Made by a program: the position numbers and the translations under genes. Positions 57,831-64,000 of a DNA stretch of 64,000 nucleotides are shown piece by piece. A model generated the notes under the pieces. That model was not told the DNA's origin. It searched no databases and saw only the letters and a list, made by a program, of their open reading frames with translations. The first letter of the stretch is position 1. Each line of letters begins with the position of its first letter. The stretch is from Lachnospiraceae bacterium (lineage in GTDB: Bacteria > Bacillota > Clostridia > Lachnospirales > Lachnospiraceae). The DNA lies in contig JABUSY010000034.1 of assembly GCA_021442455.1 (NCBI GenBank), positions 33,479 through 97,478 on the forward strand, read 5' to 3'.

Positions 57831-58417
57831 AAAAGTCAATGTCGATGCGTCAATCACTGTGCTGGAAAAGTATGAAAGCCCTAGATCTGATGTATTCTTT
57901 ACAAAGAAATTTTTCATTGGAATCAGAAACGTTACATGTCTAGATATCTAGGAGATTTCAGAACTGAAGAACGAAGCATCTGAAACCTATGCAAATATCA
58001 TATTTTTATTTTTCCAAAAATATTGAGAATGGTCTAATTGTTCGGTGAGAGATATATTTCATAACAGTGGAGCAGTGTAATCTATTTCTAAAGGATGAAT
58101 TATGTTTTTTGAGCTAAAAAACGAATGGGAAGGAAGGAAAAAGGATTCATCAGGGCATACCTGTGGCTGGATAGCTTTGTTGTTTTTACAGAACTGTAGG
58201 TATGCTTGCTTATATTATATTTAGAAACATTTCAGATAGAAATGAAACATATTACGATCCAACCCTTGGAAAGCAATATTACAATAGGGGATTTTCTACT
58301 TCTATAAACGACAAACTATGTGATAGATAGTGACAGATAAGAGATAAAGAAAATATCGAAGCAATGTTTTCTTAGCATGACAATTGTCCCGGTATGGTAG
58401 ATACTTAAAACTTTTCC
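57831..58417. other. Decayed stretch before the HlyD-like gene
   Basis: About 590 bases with no intact gene. The first 110 bases keep an open plus-strand run (VNVDASITVLEKYESPRSD) that may be a fragment. The minus frame 58316-58513 crosses the promoter of the next gene and is not supported. No hairpin was noted after the upstream operon. Confidence 0.5.
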
Positions 58418-58446
58418 TTGAGTAATGATTGGGACGATGATAGAAT
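58418..58446 (+). promoter_or_regulatory. Predicted promoter of the HlyD-like-yggS-sepF group
   Basis: TTGAGT (58418-58423) and TAGAAT (58441-58446) are spaced by 17 bases. The leader to the TTG start at 58490 is about 37 bases and contains AAGGAG. Both boxes differ from consensus at one or two positions. Confidence 0.45.
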
Positions 58447-58489
58447 AATGTTGTAAAATAATCAGAAGGATTGTTAAGGAGTATAAAAG

Positions 58490-59812
58490 TTGTTCAATAA
58501 GAAAAGTCAACATATGATAAATATTGGGAGAATGATCTTTGGAATATTATTCCTCTATTTGCTTATAATTATCATCATTTATTTGAAGTCGAACCATCTT
58601 GCATTTTATCGAGTGACATCAGGAGCTATATCCAAAAATGAAACATATACGGCTCTTGCCATGAGATCAGAGCAAGTGGTAAATGCTACAACAGAAGGTT
58701 ATGTCAATTATTTTTTGAATGATAATTCAAAAATTGCCAAAAATGGTACTGTTTGCAAAATTAGTAACACAAAAAATGTCTTACAGAATAAAACCTTAAA
58801 CTCCTCTGACCTAGCTGATCTGCATTGCATTGCTTCTCGGTATTCCCAATCTTTTGATGGTAATGATTTTAACTCTGTTTATGATTTTAAATATTCTTTG
58901 GACGAAGTTATGCTGAATATTAGTGATTCAACCAAAATATCCGGGATGATATGTACGGCGGACTATGATGGAATCATCGCTTATTCCTGTGATGGATATG
59001 AATATTTAACACCGGAACAACTGACCGAAGAACATTTTCGCACAAAGTTTTATAAAAAACAACATCTGAGAATGAATGAACAAATCAGTGAAGGGGATCC
59101 TATCTACCGATTGATCAAGAGTGAAACATGGTCTATCGTTATTCCAGTGACAGATAAGCAGACAGCCAGTCTGGCTTCCAATGAGAAAATTCAAGTCAAA
59201 TTTCTAAAAGATGGGAAGAGTGAGATTGGACAGCTGGATTTATTCGTTGTTGGAAATCAGAGATATGTTAGGATAACTTTTACAAGTGGGATGATACGTT
59301 ATTGCAATGAACGTTTTCTGGATGTAGAATTAGTAAAAAAGACGAAATACGGACTAAAAATACCCATATTTTCAATTGTTACAAAGGAATTTTATACCGT
59401 TCCAATCTCTCTGAAGACCTTCAGTGAAAAGGATGGAAAAGTCGGTTTTTTGCAGGAAATCAGGGATAAAGATGGTAAAATATCTACCAGTTTCATCGAA
59501 ACCACTCTCTATGTGGAAGACGTGAGAGATGGAAACACTGAAATTGTTTCTTATGTGGATAAAAACACGTTTCATGATGGAGACGTTTTAATTCAGCCGC
59601 ATTCCAATACTCGCTTTACCATCGGAGCGACTGCAACGCTAAATGGAGTATATTGCATTAATAAAGGCTATGCTGTTTTTCGTAAAATTTCTATTATAGA
59701 TCAAAATAAGGAATATTGCATTATAGAGTCAGGAACTCCATGGGGAATTTCGCAATATGATTATATTGTTTTTTATGGTAGCAATATTAAAGAAAAAGAC
59801 ATTCTGTATTAA
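58490..59812 (+). CDS. HlyD-like membrane-anchored protein
   Basis: Protein of 440 residues with one N-terminal membrane segment (about residues 12-32) and a long extracellular beta-rich part. It resembles the HlyD-family (DUF-type) proteins found before yggS and sepF in Lachnospiraceae. The short EGYVNYFLNDNSKIAKNGTVCKI segment near residue 65 is like a lipoyl-type half motif, and the DGDVLIQP and FTIGATATLNGVYCINKGY parts are near the C-terminus. The function is unknown; the context suggests envelope or division. The TTG start follows AAGGAG; ATG 58514 is possible. It overlaps no gene and yggS follows after 13 bases. Confidence 0.7.
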   Translation: MFNKKSQHMINIGRMIFGILFLYLLIIIIIYLKSNHLAFYRVTSGAISKNETYTALAMRSEQVVNATTEGYVNYFLNDNSKIAKNGTVCKISNTKNVLQNKTLNSSDLADLHCIASRYSQSFDGNDFNSVYDFKYSLDEVMLNISDSTKISGMICTADYDGIIAYSCDGYEYLTPEQLTEEHFRTKFYKKQHLRMNEQISEGDPIYRLIKSETWSIVIPVTDKQTASLASNEKIQVKFLKDGKSEIGQLDLFVVGNQRYVRITFTSGMIRYCNERFLDVELVKKTKYGLKIPIFSIVTKEFYTVPISLKTFSEKDGKVGFLQEIRDKDGKISTSFIETTLYVEDVRDGNTEIVSYVDKNTFHDGDVLIQPHSNTRFTIGATATLNGVYCINKGYAVFRKISIIDQNKEYCIIESGTPWGISQYDYIVFYGSNIKEKDILY

Positions 59813-59825
59813 AGGAGAAATGAAT

Positions 59826-60524
59826 ATGTTGCAGGAAAATTATAAAACAGTACAACAAAAAATTCGGAACGCTTGTAACAGATGCGGTAGGGAGTACAGT
59901 GAGGTAACGCTGATTGTAGTTGGTAAAACCCAATCGGTAGAAATGCTTCAGAAAATCTACGATTTAAATCATCGAGATTTTGGAGAGAATAAAGTACAGG
60001 AGCTAATGTGTAAATACGAAGTAATGCAAAAAGACATCCGTTGGCATTTGATTGGACATCTTCAGCAAAACAAAGTAAAATATATTGTAGATAAAACCTG
60101 TCTGATTCATTCTATAGATTCTCTACGTCTTGCTGAAACAATTAGTAAGGAAGCAGGTAAGCACAACCGTACAGTCCCTGTGTTGATAGAAGTGAATGTA
60201 AGTGACGAGAAAAGCAAATTCGGGGTAAAAGTATCTGAAACATTGCCACTCATAGAGACAATTTCATCGCTTCCTGGCATTTCTATTCAGGGCTTAATGT
60301 CAATAGCACCATATGTTACCAATCCACAGGAGAATCGACCTGTTTTCAAAAAATTAAAGAAATTAAGTGTTGACATTGAGAACAAAAACATTAATAATGT
60401 TACTATGAATGTTCTGAGTATGGGCATGACTAATGATTATGAAGTAGCCATTGAGGAAGGTGCCACCATAGTTCGTGTTGGAACAGGCATTTTCGGTGAA
60501 CGCTATTACAAAATGCAGCAATAA
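59826..60524 (+). CDS. yggS: YggS family PLP-binding homeostasis protein
   Basis: PLP-binding protein without known enzyme activity, needed for vitamin B6 and amino-acid balance. The barrel motifs are present: LIVVGKTQSVEMLQ near residue 30 with the PLP lysine, HRDFGENKVQEL, WHLIGHLQQNKVKYI, VNVSDEKSKFG and SMGMTNDYEVAI with the phosphate-binding GATIVRVGTGIFG. At 232 residues it is full length. ATG 59826 is chosen because AAGGAG lies eight bases before it; the tracked 59757 start lies within the upstream gene. sepF follows 19 bases on, as in many Gram-positive bacteria. Confidence 0.94.
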   Translation: MLQENYKTVQQKIRNACNRCGREYSEVTLIVVGKTQSVEMLQKIYDLNHRDFGENKVQELMCKYEVMQKDIRWHLIGHLQQNKVKYIVDKTCLIHSIDSLRLAETISKEAGKHNRTVPVLIEVNVSDEKSKFGVKVSETLPLIETISSLPGISIQGLMSIAPYVTNPQENRPVFKKLKKLSVDIENKNINNVTMNVLSMGMTNDYEVAIEEGATIVRVGTGIFGERYYKMQQ

Positions 60525-60543
60525 AATCAATAGGAGAAAGATT

Positions 60544-61122
60544 ATGAATGTTTTGAACAAATTTTTAGATGCAATTCGTTTGAATGATAATTACGATGAA
60601 GATGATGAATATTTTGATAACGATGAAGATGAAATAGATGAAACGACAAAACCTAAGAAATGTTTTTTTAAAAAAAAGGCTGACGATGATCTGAAGAATG
60701 ATGAAGAAGACGGAGCAAAGAAGAAAAGCTCCCATACTTCTTCTATATCTTTCAAGAAAGAGCAGCATCCGAACTTATCTATTCCTTCCAAAGTTAGGCC
60801 AATGCACAAACGGGTGGTCAACAGCGAAATGGAAGTTTGTGTGATTAAACCGTCCTCCATGGAAGATACCCGTGAAATTACCGATACGTTGTTGACTCAA
60901 TGCACGATTGTCTTGAATCTTGAGGGAGTAGATCTGGAAGTGGCACAGAGAATTATTGATTTTTCTTCCGGTGCCTGTTATTCCACCAATGGAGGCCTGC
61001 AAAAAGTTTCCAGCTATATTTTTATTCTTACACCTGTTAGCGTTAAAATATCCGGTGATATCCAGGATATGTTAAACAGCACGATTACCAATCGATCCGA
61101 ACAGAGTTTTGACATGAAATGA
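60544..61122 (+). CDS. sepF: Cell division protein SepF
   Basis: Membrane-tethering and ring-forming partner of FtsZ. It has a short N-terminal amphipathic helix (MNVLNKFLDAIRLN), an acidic and basic low-complexity linker (about residues 18-85) and a C-terminal SepF domain with EVCVIKPSSMEDTREITDTLL, CTIVLNLEGVD and RIIDFSSGACYSTNG. At 192 residues it is a little long because of the linker. The start at 60544 has AGGAGAAAG before it; the tracked 60475 start is inside yggS. Together with yggS it forms the conserved yggS-sepF pair. Confidence 0.93.
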   Translation: MNVLNKFLDAIRLNDNYDEDDEYFDNDEDEIDETTKPKKCFFKKKADDDLKNDEEDGAKKKSSHTSSISFKKEQHPNLSIPSKVRPMHKRVVNSEMEVCVIKPSSMEDTREITDTLLTQCTIVLNLEGVDLEVAQRIIDFSSGACYSTNGGLQKVSSYIFILTPVSVKISGDIQDMLNSTITNRSEQSFDMK

Positions 61123-61513
61123 GAAACTGTTTTTCAGAAAAGTGAAATAATGGCAGATATTACTTATCGCCGAAGCATTATAACTGTCAGCGATTTTCTG
61201 GATGGATATTACAGTAACTCTCTGGGATCTCTTGTGGGTTTCTGTGGAGTGGCTACGGTAAAATCAGTGATTTCTTTATTTAGAAGTTTTTATTTTTTGC
61301 TACATCATTTATTAAAGGAGATAATTGAGAACACTCATCACATCAAATAGTTATTATTTGAATAATAATGAGGAAGAGGAATATGTTTTCTCTGTCCACA
61401 GACAGAGAAAATTTGTTATACTTTTACGATGAACCAGACAAAAATAAGACAACAAAGTTGATCAATTGATTCTACTATGCTTTCAATGTCTAAATAAAGA
61501 GGAGGAGAAGAAC
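61123..61513. other. Gap between sepF and aroB
   Basis: About 390 bases. A 66-codon frame (61150-61350, around SDFLDGYYSNSLGSLVGFCG) has only a weak upstream purine run and no known family, so it is left out as a gene; it may be a fragment. The hairpin at 61386-61411 lies here and is listed separately. An AGGAGGAG ribosome site for aroB is at about 61500. Confidence 0.5.
61386..61411. terminator. Perfect hairpin before aroB, probable terminator
   Basis: TTTTCTCTGTC (61386-61396) and GACAGAGAAAA (61401-61411) are perfect 11-base arms around CACA. A short T-rich run (TTTG) follows. It may end the yggS-sepF unit. The flanking A and T runs would also fit the other direction. Confidence 0.6.
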
Positions 61514-62614
61514 ATGGAGTCTCTAATTGTACAACGTGGACACGAAGGTCTTGAATTTTCCTATGAAATCATTTTGGAACACGGTTTTGATGGGCTTTCC
61601 GTAGTGCTGGACAGACTGCGGATGTCATACAAAAAAATCTGTATTGTTTCAGATCATAATGTGGCAGAGATTTATTTACAAGATGTGAAACAGGTACTTT
61701 CCTCCAAAGATTGTCTGGTAAGTATTTTTATTTTTCAGGCAGGAGAAGAACATAAAAATTTGAATACAGTACAAGAACTGTATCGATACCTGATTGAGAA
61801 CAAATTTGAACGAAAGGATCTCCTTGTTGCTCTCGGCGGTGGTGTCGTAGGGGATTTGACTGGATTTGTAGCTGCTACGTATTTACGTGGAATAGCTTTC
61901 ATTCAGGTTCCGACCACATTGCTAGCGCAGGTGGATAGCAGCATCGGAGGAAAGACTGGTGTGGATTTTGTTAAATATAAGAATATGGTAGGTGCGTTTT
62001 ATCAGCCCAATCTGGTATATATGAACAGCGAAACTCTACAAACTTTACCCTGCGATCAGTTCGCTTCTGGAATGAGCGAGGTGCTGAAAACGGGACTTAT
62101 ATGGAATCGTGACTTTTATACTTGGCTCATTGCAAAGCAAGAACAAATTGAGTTGCGTAATCCGGAAACGATGGATCATTTGATCCGGGAATGTTGCAAA
62201 GTAAAAGCTACTGTGATAGAAGAGGATCCTAAAGAACAAGGGGTACGAGCAATTTTGAACCTTGGGCATACTCTGGGGCACGCCATAGAAAAGCTGATGA
62301 ATTTTCAAATGCTACACGGTCAGTGTGTGGCAGTTGGAATTGTTGGAGCCGCCTATCTTTCGTATAAACGGGGATATTTAAGTAAAGAAGCTTATCTACA
62401 GATCATTCGTACAAATCTTGCATTTCGACTTCCTGTATCAATCCAGGGACTGAAAAATAAAGATATATTAATGGTAACGAAATCCGATAAAAAAATGGAA
62501 GGAGGAAAAATCAAATTTGTTTTATTAAAAAATATCGGAGAAGCAATTCTGGATCGATCAGTTAGTAATCAGGAGTTACTTGATACCATCGCTATACTGA
62601 ATAAGGAAGTATAA
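61514..62614 (+). CDS. aroB: 3-dehydroquinate synthase
   Basis: Cyclises DAHP to 3-dehydroquinate, the second step of the shikimate pathway, with NAD+ and a metal. The NAD-binding LVALGGGVVGDLTGFVAATYLRG lies near residue 105 and is followed by QVPTTLLAQVDSSIGGKTGVD. The metal ligand in LNLGHTLGHAIE is near residue 253. At 366 residues it is full length. The start at 61514 follows AGGAGGAG; the tracked start at 61466 has no ribosome site. No other shikimate genes are near, so the pathway genes are dispersed. Confidence 0.95.
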   Translation: MESLIVQRGHEGLEFSYEIILEHGFDGLSVVLDRLRMSYKKICIVSDHNVAEIYLQDVKQVLSSKDCLVSIFIFQAGEEHKNLNTVQELYRYLIENKFERKDLLVALGGGVVGDLTGFVAATYLRGIAFIQVPTTLLAQVDSSIGGKTGVDFVKYKNMVGAFYQPNLVYMNSETLQTLPCDQFASGMSEVLKTGLIWNRDFYTWLIAKQEQIELRNPETMDHLIRECCKVKATVIEEDPKEQGVRAILNLGHTLGHAIEKLMNFQMLHGQCVAVGIVGAAYLSYKRGYLSKEAYLQIIRTNLAFRLPVSIQGLKNKDILMVTKSDKKMEGGKIKFVLLKNIGEAILDRSVSNQELLDTIAILNKEV

Positions 62615-62624
62615 GAAGAGAATG

Positions 62625-62998
62625 TCGTATTGATCGACTTGGACTAGTGGACAAATAATTCTGATAGCAGGTATCCTACAACTTCAATATTTGGAGAATT
62701 GTGGAAGCGCTTTTGGATTGTTGCAGAACAAAACAGTGGATTTTCTAGATTTTTACTACCGTTTTTTGGATTGTTGTTGTGATCTCTTATATATAAAAAT
62801 ACCGTACATAAAAGACACTGTATACCGTTCGTTACCGTTATGGTTGTCCTAATTGCAGGTGCTGTTAGCAATTTTATTGATCGATGATTCACTCAATAGG
62901 TAGTAAATTTTGACTATTTTTCTCTGATGGACTTTTCTTTTTTAACATAGCAAATATTTATATACGGTAAATTTACTTCTGATATGAATATTCTTTAA
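62625..62998 (+). pseudogene. lspA: lspA remnant (lipoprotein signal peptidase)
   Basis: Decayed gene for signal peptidase II, the membrane aspartyl protease that trims prolipoproteins. Read across frames it still spells WTN (from DQWTK) near 62650, LQYLENCGSAFGLLQN near 62680-62727 (the family ELQYLENRGAAFGL stretch), IKIPYIKDT, AGAVSNFIDR near 62860-62885 (with one catalytic Asp), then VVNFDYFSLMDFSFL with stops. The second catalytic region (FNVAD) has become a stop-containing run. The stretch after aroB and before rluD is the usual lspA place in this group. Length is a little under a normal gene. Confidence 0.9.
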
Positions 62999-63057
62999 AT
63001 AAAAATAAAGAGGAAGATTTTAAATTGACCATACAAAAAATCGGAGAATAAATAATA

Positions 63058-63981
63058 ATGGAAATCGTTACATTGAAAGTCAATGCAAGTAATGAGGGAA
63101 TGCGAATTGACAGCTATATTGCTCAGGAGCTGAATTTTCTTTCTCGTTCTTATGTTCAAAAAATATTAAAGGAAGGTGGTGTGGTTGTAAATGGACAACA
63201 GGCGAAAGCCAGTTATCGTCTTCTAAAAGATGAACAGATCATATTCACAATTCCAGTAGAACAGGAATCGAGTATACTTCCAGAAAATATTCCTTTGGAT
63301 ATTTTATATGAAGATGAAGAGCTTCTAGTAGTCAATAAACCGAAAGATATGGTTGTTCATCCGTCGGCCGGGCATTCACAGCACACACTAATAAATGCGT
63401 TGATATTCCATTGTAAGGGGAAATTGTCTGGAATCAATGGGATGTTACGCCCAGGAATTGTACACCGTATTGACAAAGATACCACAGGTACTCTGGTTGT
63501 CTGTAAAACTGACAGAGCACATCAGTCGTTGACCTCCCAGCTAAAAATTCACAACATTACCCGGAAATATCGGGCAATTGTCCATGGAAATTTTTCTAAA
63601 GAACAATTTACTATAGATGATCCCATCGGTCGTCATCCAAGGGAACGAAAGAAAATGGCAGTTAATTCAAAAAATGGAAAACCAGCGATAACACACGTAA
63701 GTGTCCTTGAATATTTCAAAGGGTATTCTTACGTTGAATGTATCTTGGAGACTGGAAGAACCCATCAAATACGAGTTCATTTAGCTAGTATTGGTCATCC
63801 ATTGTTGGGAGACTCATTATATGGGCCGAAAAGATGCCCGTTTTCCGGTCTTCGGGGCCAAACACTCCATGCGATGTTATTAGGCTTTCAGCATCCTGTG
63901 AGCGGAAAATATATGGAATTTGCGGCATTATTGCCAGAATATTTTCAAAAATTGCTGATACAATTAAAATTAGAATATTAA
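63058..63981 (+). CDS. rluD: Ribosomal large subunit pseudouridine synthase, RluD family
   Basis: Isomerises uridines in 23S rRNA. The N-terminal S4 domain has RIDSYIAQELNFLSRSYVQK near residue 17, followed by the catalytic domain with PGIVHRIDKDTTGTLVVCKT (Asp of the HRxDxxTxG motif near residue 140) and the ETGRTHQIRVHLASIGHPLLGD stretch. At 307 residues it is full length. The paralogue (RluC/RluD) specificity cannot be told from sequence alone. It follows the dead lspA, whose usual neighbour it is. GGAG lies 11 bases before the ATG. Confidence 0.93.
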   Translation: MEIVTLKVNASNEGMRIDSYIAQELNFLSRSYVQKILKEGGVVVNGQQAKASYRLLKDEQIIFTIPVEQESSILPENIPLDILYEDEELLVVNKPKDMVVHPSAGHSQHTLINALIFHCKGKLSGINGMLRPGIVHRIDKDTTGTLVVCKTDRAHQSLTSQLKIHNITRKYRAIVHGNFSKEQFTIDDPIGRHPRERKKMAVNSKNGKPAITHVSVLEYFKGYSYVECILETGRTHQIRVHLASIGHPLLGDSLYGPKRCPFSGLRGQTLHAMLLGFQHPVSGKYMEFAALLPEYFQKLLIQLKLEY

Positions 63982-64000
63982 AAAATATTTATCTATGTTT

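Noticed and set aside
61150-61350. 66-codon frame after sepF
   Set aside because: Weak ribosome site and no recognisable family; a fragment is possible but a gene is not supported.
1-64000. tRNA, rRNA, CRISPR, prophage and insertion-sequence signals
   Set aside because: No T-loop consensus with matching stems, no regular spaced repeats, no transposase or integrase-like frames, and no terminal inverted repeat pairs were found by reading.

Overview
The window looks like a chromosomal segment of an anaerobic, Gram-positive Clostridia, most like Lachnospiraceae. The evidence is AT-rich DNA with strong AGGAGG-type ribosome sites, a Na+-pumping biotin decarboxylase operon, NfnAB and Rex, GatCAB, a eukaryotic-type NADP isocitrate dehydrogenase, DapL, SepF and RemA, and the remA-gmk-rpoZ and mutS-mutL-miaA-aluminium-resistance-family gene orders. 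I see no rRNA, tRNA, CRISPR array, prophage or insertion sequence. I cannot name a species.

The dominant feature is genome erosion. By my count the intact coding sequences cover about 41 kb of 64 kb (roughly 64 percent). The long gaps are not empty: read in all frames, several still carry recognisable but broken genes in the places where relatives keep the working copy. Those I can name are yicC (before remA), rimO (between rpoZ and pgsA), an ABC-F ATPase (divergent from rex), yebC (between rex and ftsK), phoH (before ybeY), an MMPL-type transporter (before miaB) and lspA (between aroB and rluD). A gene for 5-formyltetrahydrofolate cyclo-ligase has a one-base frameshift in an A run near its start and may be at an earlier stage of loss.

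Layout. 1-3.4 kb: Na+-translocating decarboxylase operon (gamma, biotin carrier, beta, alpha-type carboxyltransferase). 3.4-6.0 kb: decayed, ending in a yicC fossil. 6.0-8.7 kb: remA-gmk-rpoZ, rimO fossil, pgsA. 8.7-10.4 kb: decayed. 10.4-13.9 kb: purF (the only intact minus-strand gene) and pyrG with a strong hairpin after it. 14.1-25 kb: glutamate synthase gltB-gltD, dapL, gatCAB. 26.1-27.3 kb: icd. 27.3-33.3 kb: ABC-F fossil, rex, yebC fossil. 33.4-38.9 kb: ftsK, nfnA-nfnB. 38.9-42.4 kb: decayed, ending in a phoH fossil. 42.4-46.3 kb: ybeY, proB, 5-FCL, proA. 46.3-49.5 kb: decayed, with the transporter fossil. 49.5-57.8 kb: miaB-mutS-mutL-miaA-aluminium-resistance-family enzyme. 58.5-64 kb: HlyD-like protein, yggS, sepF, aroB, lspA fossil, rluD.

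The surviving genes form a coherent anaerobic core. Ferredoxin/NADH/NADPH balance is covered by NfnAB, Icd and Rex. Nitrogen assimilation and amino-acid synthesis are covered by GltBD, DapL, ProBA and AroB. Nucleotide synthesis is covered by PurF, PyrG and Gmk, and tRNA charging and modification by GatCAB, MiaA and MiaB. Mismatch repair (MutSL), FtsK and SepF also survive. I found no convincing new defence or secretion system. The interest lies in the fossils and in a few regulatory signals, chiefly a dyad embedded in a near-consensus rex promoter.
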